A stretch of 64,000 bases of DNA, taken from positions 212,256 to 276,255 of the forward strand of contig NZ_FNWL01000004.1 of assembly GCF_900108095.1 (NCBI RefSeq). The letters run 5' to 3'. The notes below the pieces were generated by a model. It saw only the letters and a list, made by a program, of their open reading frames with translations, had not been told where the DNA came from and made no database searches. Shown here piece after piece: positions 24,782-33,471 of this stretch. Every line of letters starts with the position of its first letter. Position 1 is the first letter of the stretch. The stretch is from Natronorubrum sediminis. GTDB taxonomy: Archaea > Halobacteriota > Halobacteria > Halobacteriales > Natrialbaceae. A program made the translations under genes and the position numbers.

Positions 24782-25255
24782 TTATTCGACTTCGATGGTA
24801 CCGATCATGGCGTTGTCGTGAGGTGCACAGACGTACTCGACCATGTCTTCGGTGGCTTCGAATTCGAGCATCTGGTCGTCACCGTCTGGCTCGTCGACCT
24901 CGTCAGTCTGGTGGCCGTCCACGACGCTGCCGCCGTCGTCGCGAATCTCGATGTTGTGGCTGGAGCCGTCGCCTTCTTCCCAGCCGATGGTGTACGATTC
25001 GCCTTCCTCGAGGATGAGCGTCGGGTTGACTTCGCCATCGATGTCGTCTGGGGACTCGCCTTCCCAGCCGTCACTCTCGGCGAAGAAGATGATCTCGTCG
25101 TCAGGCTCTGCTTCGTACTCTGCGGTGTCATCGTCGCCGTTGTCGTCGTCGCCGTTGTCGTCATCGTCGGAACAACCGGCGACGAGTGCGGTTGCCGCTG
25201 CCGCACCCGTGACCTTCAGTGCTGTCCGCCGTGAAATTGCGTTATCTCGTGCCAT
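24782..25255 (-). CDS. Halocyanin-like blue copper lipoprotein
   Basis: 157 residues from ATG 25255. Tat signal with lipobox (SRRTALKVTG, TALVAGCSD; lipid-modified Cys28), then an Asp/Asn-rich linker (about 29-50) and a plastocyanin/azurin-type domain. Type 1 copper ligands are visible: His100 in SSHNIEI, Cys143, His146 and Met150 in YVCAPHDNAM. It should sit on the outer face of the membrane and shuttle electrons between respiratory complexes. Single-domain form, monocistronic. Confidence 0.92.
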   Translation of the reverse strand: MARDNAISRRTALKVTGAAAATALVAGCSDDDDNGDDDNGDDDTAEYEAEPDDEIIFFAESDGWEGESPDDIDGEVNPTLILEEGESYTIGWEEGDGSSHNIEIRDDGGSVVDGHQTDEVDEPDGDDQMLEFEATEDMVEYVCAPHDNAMIGTIEVE

Positions 25256-25383
25256 CACCTTCTCGTTAGAGTTGAGCACATAAAAATTCATACGCTCTAC
25301 CGCGACGCTGTCATGCGGTTACATACCAGTGTAAATCCTGGTAGTTCTCGGGTCTAAACTCGTTGGAAATTACGTGATGACGG

Positions 25384-26605
25384 TCAGATACGATCGTAAT
25401 CGAGACGGTCACTCTTAGTGAGAGACCAGTGTAAAAATGCCGGCACGGCGATCACGGCGATCGCGATCTCGAGCCCGCCGACGGTGAGGAACGCGAGGTC
25501 GTAGCCGTAGGTGCTCGCGACCGTGCCGCCGATGAGAAACCCGCCGAGGAAGCCGAGGCTGCCGGCGACGTTGAAGCCGGCCATCGCGAGGCCGCGCTCG
25601 TCTTCGGCGGCGATGTCGGTGACCAGCGCCATCGTCGCGGGCGAGACAAGCGCGCCGAGGACGCCGACGGTGATCATCGCGAGCGCGACGGTCGTGACCG
25701 AGGGCGCGGCACCGACGGCGAGGATACCGAGTCCGTAACACAGCGAGCCGACGACGATCGGAATCGTGCGCCCGATTCGGTCCGAAAGTGCGCCCATGGG
25801 GTACTGCAACAGCGCGAACGGGGCGAAAAAGCACGCGAGTAACAGCCCCGTCGTCGCGGGACCGACGCCGAACGTCTCCTGAAAGTACAGCGTGCCGACG
25901 AGGGCGAAAAAGCCGGCCGTCAACCGGTCGACGAATCCGAACGCGTACGGAATCGAGAGCGACGGCCGACAGCGGATGCCCTCGAGCAAGTCGCGCGCGC
26001 TCCGACTGTGCGCCTGCGTTCGATCACGGGACGCGCGTGACGAGCGCGCCGACACAGACGAGGAGGATGGCGGCGCCGGCGAGTGGTGCGACTGGATCGA
26101 CTTCGGTGAGTTGCCCGCCGATCGGTGCGCCGAGTGCGGCACCGAGGCCGATAGCGATTCCTGCGGCACCCATGTTTCGGCCGTGGCCCCCCTCGAGATC
26201 CATCAGCATCGTCATCGTGAGCGAGAACGCGCCGATGGTCATCGCTCCCTGAACGACGCGAATGAGGAGGACGCCTTCGAACGGAATCGAGCCGACCGCG
26301 GGAACGGCGGCGAGCGCGGCGTAACTGACGGCTCCGGCGAGCGCGCCGGCGACGATGAACGGCGTTCGCCGACCGGTTACGTCGCTCGCGGCACCCCAGA
26401 CCCCGACGAAGGCGACGTACGCGGCGAACTCAGCGACGAGAAACCACATGCTCGCATCGAGTTCGCTCGTCGCGAAGGACGTCGTCTCGTCGGCACCCAG
26501 CGTCTCGACGAGCGTCCCGACGCCCGGATAGAGCAACAGCTGGGAGAACAACACGGCGAAGACGACGGCTGCGAGGACGATCCGGTCGCGGTCACTCGAG
26601 TGCAC
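25384..26605 (-). pseudogene. MFS transporter split by a single-base frameshift
   Basis: Two open segments together make one 12-span major facilitator protein of about 406 residues. The first (26605 to 26024) gives spans 1-6, with the loop signature GAASDVTGRRTPFIVAG and motif ALGAPIGGQLTEVDP, and stops at TGA 26024-26026 after GALVTRVP. The second continues in another frame as DRTQAHSRSARDLLEG and SIPYAFGFVDRLTAGFF, giving spans 7-12 (with YPMGALSDRIGRTIPIV) to 25384. Removing the base at 26026 (A on the given strand) joins them as VPDRTQ without losing a residue. The second part has no convincing start of its own. A recent mutation or sequencing error; substrate unknown. Confidence 0.8.
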
Positions 26606-26710
26606 GCTCGTCGCTTGACACTATGGAACCATCAAGTCGTTCGTTTTCCCTCGCTCGTGGGGGGACGCCAACAGGTAGTACGGCCCGAAAACGGGGCTCG
26701 AAGATGGAGG

Positions 26711-26739
26711 CCGTTCAGGGGCGGATGTAGGCGTATCCC
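26711..26739 (+). repeat. Tandem near-copy of the DsrE gene's 3' end
   Basis: 29 bp matching 26747-26775 at 27 positions, offset by 36 bp. On the minus strand the DsrE gene ends GYAYIRP-stop, and after four further codons (TDPM) the same frame again reads GYAYIRP-stop. This is an in-frame 36-bp duplication lying just past the stop codon. Confidence 0.75.
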
Positions 26740-26750
26740 ATCGGGTCCGT

Positions 26751-27122
26751 TCAGGGACGGATGTAGGCGTACCCCTCGTGTTGCAAGCGCGTGAGTTCGC
26801 CGCCGCCGGAGGGAACCGTCTCGACGCCCTCGAGCAAATCCTCTTCTGACAGCTCTTTCAACTCGAGCGTGTTGTGACAGGCTTTGAACGAGATGCCGGA
26901 CTCGAGCATCGATTCGACGGTGTCGCTGCCTTCACCGTCGGCGGTCAGCGGTTCGATGCCGTGGGACTGGGCGACGACTGCGACGTCGTCCATCTCGACG
27001 GAGTCGTCTTTCGTGAGGTTCTCCGCGATAGCTAGCGTCGTTTGTTGCTCATCGTGATCGTCGGTCGTGAGGTGAAACACCGTCTGCATGGGCGTCGCTG
27101 CGTTTCCCGAGACGGTAGTCAT
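26751..27122 (-). CDS. DsrE-family protein
   Basis: 123 residues from ATG 27122; ATG 27089 (MQTVFHLTTDD) would give 112 residues and fits related proteins equally well. DsrE/DsrF-like fold: VFHLTTDDHDEQQTTLAIAE, VAVVAQSHGIEPLT, and the conserved Cys in SFKACHNTLELKELSEEDL, ending ELTRLQHEGYAYIRP. The cysteine could carry sulfur, and sulfur relay or related roles are usual for the fold, but this short soluble group has no proven function. It is divergent from metY (117 bp apart), which suggests a link to sulfur metabolism. Confidence 0.8.
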   Translation of the reverse strand: MTTVSGNAATPMQTVFHLTTDDHDEQQTTLAIAENLTKDDSVEMDDVAVVAQSHGIEPLTADGEGSDTVESMLESGISFKACHNTLELKELSEEDLLEGVETVPSGGGELTRLQHEGYAYIRP

Positions 27123-27222
27123 ACGGCCTGCGAGAGACGTGACTGCTCTCACCGCCTTGTGTGTGAATCACATCGAGTCGACTGCGGTTTTTGCCGTTAC
27201 TGACGCGCATATGTGGCTCCAG

Positions 27223-27236
27223 TAGTATGCATACTA
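27223..27236. promoter_or_regulatory. 14-bp perfect palindrome before metY
   Basis: TAGTATGCATACTA ends 3 nt before the metY ATG (27240). A site here would block or control a (near-)leaderless transcript, so a repressor operator for the methionine genes is inferred. Confidence 0.5.
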
Positions 27237-27239
27237 AAC

Positions 27240-28595
27240 ATGAGCGACGACGCGAGCGACGGGACCGTCGACGAATCGGACTGTCCCGAGCGCGGTCTCG
27301 GGACGCGGAGCGTACACGCCGGACAGACCCCCGACTCCGAGACGGGTGCGATGGCACCACCGATCTACCAGACGACCTCTTACGTCTTCGACGACGCCGA
27401 TACCGCGGCCGATCTCTACGCCCTCGAGGCCGAGGGCTACATCTACTCGCGGATCGCCAACCCGACCGTGACCACGCTCGAGGACCGACTCGCTTCCCTC
27501 GAGGGTGGCGCGGGCGCGGTCGCGACGGCGAGTGGGATGGCCGCGCTCGATTCGGCGACGCTCGTCCTCGCCGAGGCGGGTGACAACGTGGTCTGTTCGA
27601 CCGACACGTACGGTGGAACGACGGCGTACTTCTCGAAGACGGCCTCTCGCCGGGACATCGGGACGAAATTCGTTCCGACGCTCGAGTACGACGCCTACGC
27701 CGAGGCTATCGACGAGAACACCGCGTTCGTCCACGTCGAGACCATCGGCAACCCCTCCCTCGTCACGCCCGACTTCGAGCGCGTCGCCGATATCGCCCAC
27801 GACCACGGCGTTCCACTCGTCGTGGACAACACGTTCGCGACGCCGGCGCTCTGTCGCCCGCTCGAGCACGGCGCGGATATCGTCTGGGAGTCGACCACGA
27901 AGTGGCTCCACGGCTCGGGCACGACCGTCGGCGGCGTGCTCGTCGACGGCGGCACGTTCCCGTGGGGCGAACACGGATACGACGAAATCGCGGGCGAGAA
28001 TCACGCCTACCACGACGTGGACTTTTCGCGAGACTTTCCTGACGCCCCCTTCGCCGAGACGGTTCGCTTTCGCTCGCTGCGAAGTCTGGGCAACCAGCAG
28101 TCACCCTTCGACGCCTGGCAGACCCTGCAGGGACTCGAGTCGATGCCCCTTCGCGTCGAGAAACACTGCGAGAACGCCGCCATCGTCGCGGAGTACCTCG
28201 CGGAACACGAGGACGTCGCCTGGGTGACCCACCCCGGACTCGAGGACCATCCGACGCACGACAACGCTCGGACGTATCTGAACGACTTCGGCGGCATGGT
28301 CGCATTCGGACTCGAGAGCGGTTTCGAGGGCGGGAAGACCTTCTGCGAGGAAGTCGAGGTCGCGCAGTTCCTCGCGAACATCGGCGACGCGAAGACGCTC
28401 GTGATCCACCCCGCGAGCACGACACACGGTCAACTGACGCCCGAAGAACGCGCGGATGCGGGTGTGACGGAGGACCTCGTCCGGATGTCCGTCGGAATCG
28501 AGAATCCCGAGGACATCTTAGACGACCTCGAGCAGGCAATCGACGCAGCGACACGTGCCCAATCCACCCAGACGGACGCGACGGGAGGTGACTGA
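27240..28595 (+). CDS. metY: O-acetylhomoserine sulfhydrylase (Cys/Met metabolism PLP enzyme)
   Basis: 451 residues from ATG 27240. Forms homocysteine from O-acetylhomoserine and sulfide. Family signs: TRSVHAGQTPDSETGA, APPIYQTTSYVFDDA, YSRIANPTVTTLEDRLASLE, ATASGMAALDSA, VHVETIGNPSLVTPD, VVDNTFATPALCRPLEHGAD and the PLP-lysine WESTTKWLHGSGTTVGG, with LVIHPASTTHGQLTPEE near the end. Length and the FSRDFPDAPF insertion fit O-acetylhomoserine aminocarboxypropyltransferase rather than cystathionine gamma-synthase. It is 6 nt upstream of metX, whose product makes its substrate. Confidence 0.93.
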   Translation: MSDDASDGTVDESDCPERGLGTRSVHAGQTPDSETGAMAPPIYQTTSYVFDDADTAADLYALEAEGYIYSRIANPTVTTLEDRLASLEGGAGAVATASGMAALDSATLVLAEAGDNVVCSTDTYGGTTAYFSKTASRRDIGTKFVPTLEYDAYAEAIDENTAFVHVETIGNPSLVTPDFERVADIAHDHGVPLVVDNTFATPALCRPLEHGADIVWESTTKWLHGSGTTVGGVLVDGGTFPWGEHGYDEIAGENHAYHDVDFSRDFPDAPFAETVRFRSLRSLGNQQSPFDAWQTLQGLESMPLRVEKHCENAAIVAEYLAEHEDVAWVTHPGLEDHPTHDNARTYLNDFGGMVAFGLESGFEGGKTFCEEVEVAQFLANIGDAKTLVIHPASTTHGQLTPEERADAGVTEDLVRMSVGIENPEDILDDLEQAIDAATRAQSTQTDATGGD

Positions 28596-28601
28596 CCGCT
28601 C

Positions 28602-29807
28602 ATGACGACCAAGAACACGATCGATCTCGGCGAGTTTCAGTTCCTGTCGGGAGAGTCGATTCCGTCGCTCGAGGTGGCCTACGAGACCTACGGCGAGTTC
28701 GACGGTGACAACGCCGTCTTGGTTTGTCACGCGCTCACGGGGAGTTCACACGTCGCCAGACGGCCCGATGCGGGCGACGAGACGGCCGGACAGGCTCGCG
28801 CCTGGTGGGGCGACGTCGTCGGGCCCGGAAAAGCCATCGACACCACCGAGTACTACGTCGTCTGTGCGAACGCGCCGGGGTCGTGCTACGGAACGACGGG
28901 ACCCTCGAGTGAGAATCCCGAGACGGGCGAACCGTATGGCACCGACTTCCCGCCGGTGACGGTCGGGGACTGGACGCGCGCACAGCGGACCCTCCTCGAC
29001 GAACTCGGCGTTGGCCGCCTCCACGCCGTCGTCGGCGGCAGCGTCGGCGGCATGAACGTCCTCGACTGGCTGCGACGGTTCCCCGACGATGTCGACCGAG
29101 CGGGTGCCGTCGCCACCGCCGCCCGCCTCGATCCGCAGTGTCTCGCGCTCGACACCGTCGCGCGGCGGGCGATCACTGCGGACCCGAACTGGAACGGCGG
29201 GCACTATTACGACGGCCCGGACCCCGAAGAGGGACTGGCTCGAGCGCGCCAGATCGGTCACATCATGTACCTCTCGAAGGCCTCGATGGCTCGCAAGTTC
29301 GGGAGGCGGTCGGCAGGCCGGGAAACGGTCCGCGAGGAGCCGCCGGATCCCGCGGCTGCCTTCTTCCCGTACCGGGAGGTCGAGTCCTACCTCGACTATC
29401 AAGCCGAGAAGTTCACCGATCGATTCGACGCGAACAGCTACCTCTACATGACGCGCGCGATGGACGACTTCGACCTCTCGGCGGGCTACGAGTCCGACGC
29501 GGACGCCCTTGCGGCGTTCGAGGGCGAACTGCTGGCGCTCTCGTTCACCGGCGATTGGCACTTCACCGTCGAGCAATCCGAGGCGCTCGCGGACGCCTGT
29601 CGCGAGGCCGGCGTCGACGTGGCCCACCACGTCGTCGAATCCGACCACGGCCACGACGCCTTCCTCGTCGAACCCGAAAAAGTCGGGCCGCCGCTCTCGG
29701 AACTGCTCGAGGAGGGAATTTCGGGACGGACGATCACCGATACCGACTCCTCGCCCGATGAGACCGACTCGTTCGCGCCGGTGCACACGAGTTTGTTTTC
29801 AGAGTGA
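28602..29807 (+). CDS. metX: Homoserine O-acetyltransferase
   Basis: 401 residues. Alpha/beta-hydrolase-type acetyltransferase converting homoserine and acetyl-CoA to O-acetylhomoserine. Seen: [50 protein letters not shown], the nucleophile elbow [14 protein letters not shown], and the late His in [13 protein letters not shown] with an Asp around TGDWHFT. All catalytic elements are present. Only six nucleotides separate it from metY, so the two form an operon supplying homocysteine for methionine synthesis. Confidence 0.93.
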   Translation: MTTKNTIDLGEFQFLSGESIPSLEVAYETYGEFDGDNAVLVCHALTGSSHVARRPDAGDETAGQARAWWGDVVGPGKAIDTTEYYVVCANAPGSCYGTTGPSSENPETGEPYGTDFPPVTVGDWTRAQRTLLDELGVGRLHAVVGGSVGGMNVLDWLRRFPDDVDRAGAVATAARLDPQCLALDTVARRAITADPNWNGGHYYDGPDPEEGLARARQIGHIMYLSKASMARKFGRRSAGRETVREEPPDPAAAFFPYREVESYLDYQAEKFTDRFDANSYLYMTRAMDDFDLSAGYESDADALAAFEGELLALSFTGDWHFTVEQSEALADACREAGVDVAHHVVESDHGHDAFLVEPEKVGPPLSELLEEGISGRTITDTDSSPDETDSFAPVHTSLFSE

Positions 29808-29921
29808 CACTCCACGCTGTCTGTTAGCAGTAGCCGTCTCTGATTCCTCTCCCCAACTCGAAATATTGCTTCGTAGTACAATATCGAAATACATAATATC
29901 AAGATATCTTACCTATCATGC

Positions 29922-30698
29922 GTGGTGGAAGATAGCGAACTCGAATACGAAGACGAACAGCACGATGATCAGCGGACACAACAACCGCAAACTCATCAAA
30001 ATACAAACAATGGCCTGCCGTTCAAACAAGGGGCAGTAATCGGTGCAATTGCGGTCATCGCGACGTACCTTTCACACCTTCTGGTGACGGTCATCGCGAC
30101 GGCACAGGCGAGTCCGGTCGGAAGTGGAGAGGACGTTACCGAATTGGTCGCCTCGTGGGAGGCTGCCGGTTGGAGTTACCTCAGCGTGTTCGGTGCCGGA
30201 TTCGAGGCCGAGGGTGAACGTGCCGTTCTCGCTGACGTTCCGAATCAGGCCGCCGCATTCGTCTCGACTCCCTTCTTGCTCTCGTCGTCGCTGTTGTTCG
30301 TAGTGGCAATCGGCGGTGCAGTTGGTGCGGGATACGCAATCGCTCGCTACACAGAAGCCGAAGACGCGACTGAGGCGGTCAAAGCCAGTTTGACCGTGGT
30401 TCCGCCGTACCTCGTGTTCGCGCTCATCGCCGCCGTCGTGATGACCCACACGTTCACCGAGGATGCTACGGTCACCGCGTTCTTCGGGGACCTCGGTGTG
30501 AACGCAGCACCGGGCCTCGAGGAAGGAGAGTACATCGACGGTGACGGCGTCTCGGACATCGAGTTCGGCCCAGCAACGAGTAGCGCCGTTCTCTACGCTG
30601 GACTCCTCGTCCCTGCTGTGCTCGCCGCAATCGGCGGTCTCATCACGCAGTGGCGTGACGCACTCGAGACCGTGATGGCGAAAGTCGACCAGCAGTAA
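29922..30698 (+). CDS. Haloarchaeal membrane protein of unknown function
   Basis: 258 residues from GTG 29922, after an A/T-rich promoter (ATATCAAGATATCTTA). The first 35 residues are Glu/Gln/Asn-rich and cytoplasmic-like, followed by hydrophobic segments at about 38-58, 115-140, 158-178 and 220-243. The loops are acidic. I do not recognise a catalytic motif; it resembles multi-span haloarchaeal DUF proteins. Confidence 0.7.
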   Translation: MVEDSELEYEDEQHDDQRTQQPQTHQNTNNGLPFKQGAVIGAIAVIATYLSHLLVTVIATAQASPVGSGEDVTELVASWEAAGWSYLSVFGAGFEAEGERAVLADVPNQAAAFVSTPFLLSSSLLFVVAIGGAVGAGYAIARYTEAEDATEAVKASLTVVPPYLVFALIAAVVMTHTFTEDATVTAFFGDLGVNAAPGLEEGEYIDGDGVSDIEFGPATSSAVLYAGLLVPAVLAAIGGLITQWRDALETVMAKVDQQ

Positions 30699-30852
30699 GA
30701 GCATCTCGACGTGACACTGCCGACTCAGTGTGGTGGGGGAACCCACAGGAATCGGCCGGTGTTTTCGCGACTACTGCTTCTCTTCGGGAGCGCCAGCATT
30801 CGACGGAGAAGAGCTACCGAGTTGAAGCCCGTTCGAATTCTAGGCTCGCGCG

Positions 30853-31254
30853 TCAATCTGCAGCGTGATCGCTCGAGGTGTGGGTGTGGGTATGCGTTTG
30901 GTCACCCGTCGTGTACTGGTCGACGTCGACCGACGAGCGAACCGCCTCGAGCCACCGTCGGAGGTCGGTTGCGAGGAGCGTCGGGCTCTCGAGTCGGAGG
31001 AGTCGCCCGGTCAGGTGCTTGCCAGTCGGTGAACGAATCGCGGCGATCAGTGCCCACATCGTGCCCGATGCGAGTGCGCCGAGCGCGGAGAGCGTCATAC
31101 CGAGGGTCATGAACGTTATCCCGTAGACGACACCGATCGCCATCGACGGCAGACTCGTTCCGAGTGGCACTCGAGAACTGGCATCCCGAAGCGTCGGTGC
31201 CAGAAAGGCGATCGAGAGGCTGCTACCGATCATGAAGACGAAGTCTTGCCACAT
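30853..31254 (-). CDS. Small membrane protein with His-rich tail (paralogue of the 8176-8538 gene)
   Basis: 133 residues from ATG 31254 (GTG 31257 is the adjacent alternative). Starts MWQDFVFMIGSSLSIAFLAP and aligns along its first 80 residues with the protein at 8176-8538. Spans at about 6-24, 38-56 and 58-76. The tail ends in a His/Thr repeat (GDQTHTHTHTSSDHAAD), longer than in the paralogue. Both genes share the promoter-proximal ACTC-N6-GAGT repeat. Function unknown; metal binding by the tail is a guess. Confidence 0.75.
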   Translation of the reverse strand: MWQDFVFMIGSSLSIAFLAPTLRDASSRVPLGTSLPSMAIGVVYGITFMTLGMTLSALGALASGTMWALIAAIRSPTGKHLTGRLLRLESPTLLATDLRRWLEAVRSSVDVDQYTTGDQTHTHTHTSSDHAAD

Positions 31255-31266
31255 CACAAGGGGCTT

Positions 31267-31286
31267 ACTCGATTACGAGTTAAAAC
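31267..31286 (-). promoter_or_regulatory. TTTTAA box with overlapping inverted repeat ACTC-N6-GAGT
   Basis: On the minus strand TTTTA precedes ACTC-GTAATC-GAGT (31280 to 31267), and the start codon 31254 lies 27 nt after the end of the T-rich box. The element matches 8145-8162 in both sequence and spacing. Confidence 0.5.
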
Positions 31287-31480
31287 TCTCTCGGTGGCGA
31301 AATAGGCTATTACAACGGATTTTCAGCACTACGAACGCGTGCTGTGAGAACGGTCGGCCGAGTGCTCCACAAACCGATTTTCGTCTGCAACTCGCTGGTA
31401 ATCGCCGCTTGTCAGCCGATTCTACGGTCTCTACTCGAGTCAACATCCTGACGTGAGTGACTCGATCGGCCAGTCCGTCC

Positions 31481-32140
31481 TCAGTACGCCGTCAGCACGT
31501 TCTCGTCGACGAGGACCTCTCGCGCCTCCGCCATCGTCGAAACGACGACGTCACAGTGTGGTTCGACGGCTGGCTTTGGCTCGAAGCCGATGGCGAGACC
31601 GGCGACCTCGAGCATCGGCAGATCGTTCGCGCCGTCGCCGACCGCGACGGTCTCCGCGAGGTCGACACCGACATCGGCGGCAAGGTCCTCGAGCGCGTCG
31701 TCTTTCGTGCCCTCGATGAGCGGCCCTTCGACGTCTCCTGTGAGTGCTCCCGGCTGTTCGCCGTCGTCGGCCATCGGCAGCCGATTCGAGACGATGTGAT
31801 CGACGGTGACGTCCTCGGCCTCGAGTGCAGCCGCGACGCCGCGTTCGAAGCCACCGGTGAGGATTGCGGTCGTCACGCCCGCGTCGTTGAGTTCCTCGAT
31901 GAGGTCCGCTGCGCCGGGGCGGAGTTCGACCTCGTCGAAGGCGGCGGTAACGTCGGCTTTCGCCAGCCCCTCGAGTAAGGCGGCTCGTTTCCGGAGGCTT
32001 TCGGCGTAGCCAATCTCGTCGTTCATCGCCCGTTCGGTGATCTCGGCCATATCGTCGGCGACCCCACAGCGATCGCCGAGCAGTACGGTCATTTCCGAAT
32101 CGGAGAGCGTTCCGTCGAAGTCGAAGGCGACGACTGTCAT
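31481..32140 (-). CDS. serB: Phosphoserine phosphatase (HAD superfamily)
   Basis: 219 residues from ATG 32140. HAD motif I VAFDFDGTLSDSE with nucleophile Asp7 and general acid Asp9, motif II AILTGGFERG, the motif III Lys around IEGTKDDALEDLA, and motif IV AVGDGANDLPMLEVAGLAIG. The length and motif spacing are those of SerB. It hydrolyses phosphoserine to serine, the last step of the pathway begun by SerA (35036-36622) in this same region. Confidence 0.9.
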   Translation of the reverse strand: MTVVAFDFDGTLSDSEMTVLLGDRCGVADDMAEITERAMNDEIGYAESLRKRAALLEGLAKADVTAAFDEVELRPGAADLIEELNDAGVTTAILTGGFERGVAAALEAEDVTVDHIVSNRLPMADDGEQPGALTGDVEGPLIEGTKDDALEDLAADVGVDLAETVAVGDGANDLPMLEVAGLAIGFEPKPAVEPHCDVVVSTMAEAREVLVDENVLTAY

Positions 32141-32352
32141 CGGCCGGTGGTTGTGCGCCCCCGAATAAACCAGTTCAGGTTTGGCGTCGCTCGCGGTCAG
32201 TAGTCGTAATCGGTACGAGGGCTGTCGACGGCCAGCGCCGACTCGCCCCGTCGGCGCTGGCGGGTCGGCCCGTTGGTATCGGCGAGTGACGCAGTAGCCT
32301 CCGGTGAGTCGGCCAGTACCCACCGGCGAGTCGGACGTGACCGGGTCGCCGC

Positions 32353-32919
32353 TCAGTCCGAATCCACGCGCCGTGCCCGCGATTCGAGCAGTCGCAATTG
32401 CGTACTGAACACCTGCGCGTCCGGCTCGAGCGCGTACTCGGCGTCCGTCTCGAGGCTGTCGCGCGTGAACAGGAACGTCGTCGCGTAGACCGAGTCGGTG
32501 TTCTCGTCGCGAGCGACGTAACCGGCGTACTCGTCGGGACGCTCGAGGACGGCGATCGTCTCCCCGTCCGGCGGCCGAAGGAGCTGGACGGTAAGCGGTG
32601 CCGGCAGTCGGTCGACGACGCGGAAGGAACTGCCCGGCTGATAGTCGTCCATTGACACCAACAGCGGTCGGTCGAGGAGATCCGGTTCGGGTTCGTTTGC
32701 TTCTTCGGTCTCGTCGTCGCTCGTCGACGCTACCTCCCCGTCTTCGGGTCCGTCGTTCGAGGCGCGGCCGCCGTCGATCGAACCCGAGGACCCGACTACG
32801 AGAATCCCTGCAGCGCTCGTCTTTCGTTCCGCTTCGCGACAGCGGTTCTCTCCGTCGGTGTTCGTCGAGTCGGTCGAACTGTTCGTCGGTCGTCTGGGTG
32901 GGTCGGATCGATGTGCCAT
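32353..32919 (-). CDS. Third member of the tandem 95-residue-domain family
   Basis: 188 residues from ATG 32919. The first 95 residues are Ser/Thr/Asp/Glu-rich with a weak hydrophobic patch (SAAGILVVGSSGS, about 38-50). The C-terminal domain aligns with the two upstream genes: LVSMDDYQPGSSFRVVDRLP, LTVQLLRPPDGETIAVLERP, DEYAGYVARD, TTFLFTRDSLETDAEY, FSTQLRLLESRARR. It is the most divergent copy. No known catalytic motif. It lies 223 bp downstream of the second member. Confidence 0.65.
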   Translation of the reverse strand: MAHRSDPPRRPTNSSTDSTNTDGENRCREAERKTSAAGILVVGSSGSIDGGRASNDGPEDGEVASTSDDETEEANEPEPDLLDRPLLVSMDDYQPGSSFRVVDRLPAPLTVQLLRPPDGETIAVLERPDEYAGYVARDENTDSVYATTFLFTRDSLETDAEYALEPDAQVFSTQLRLLESRARRVDSD

Positions 32920-33142
32920 TGTCTCGAGAGTCGTCGGGTCGCCCCCTGTGGTGGTTGGCCCGGTTGTAGTCACAGGTCGCCTGTGATCACGGGTTACTTC
33001 GGTCTGCCAGTCCGTTCGTCCGCGGGTGGAACGCGGGTCCGCCGTATCGGTTCGGAACGGATTCCGTCGTGGTGGTTCGGAGTGGATCGCGAGTCGGGGA
33101 CCGTGTAAACGAATCAACGCGCGAAAAAGTGGTGAGTGGGTG

Positions 33143-33469
33143 TTAGTCTAGCGTCGTTTCGAGGAGGTTCAGCCGGGAACTGAACATCGTCGCGTCCTCG
33201 CCGAGTGTGCCGCTATCGTCTGCACTCAGGCTCTCGTCGCTGAGGAAGAGCAACGTCGTCGGTGCAGTCGCCCCATCACCGTCGTTGTACCGGATAACGT
33301 GTCCAGTGTAGTCGTCCGGCTGGGATATCTCTGGAACTGTCTCTCCGTCTCCGGTCTGAAGAATATCGACCGTCGTACTCGTCTCGAGTTGCGCAACGAC
33401 GTCGAAACTCTCGCCGGATTCGTAGTCGTAGGTGAACACCAGTGCGCGGTCTTCTTGATCTTGAACCAT
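33143..33469 (-). CDS. Second member of the tandem 95-residue-domain family (no signal peptide)
   Basis: 108 residues: practically just the domain. LVFTYDYESGESFDVVAQLE, TSTTVDILQTGDGETVPEIS, QPDDYTGHVIRYNDGDG, TTLLFLSDESLSADDSGTLG, TMFSSRLNLLETTLD. It starts 2 nt after the stop of the first member, so the two are co-translated. Unlike its neighbour it has no export signal, which would place it in the cytoplasm or leave it dependent on the partner. Confidence 0.75.
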   Translation of the reverse strand: MVQDQEDRALVFTYDYESGESFDVVAQLETSTTVDILQTGDGETVPEISQPDDYTGHVIRYNDGDGATAPTTLLFLSDESLSADDSGTLGEDATMFSSRLNLLETTLD

Positions 33470-33471
33470 GG

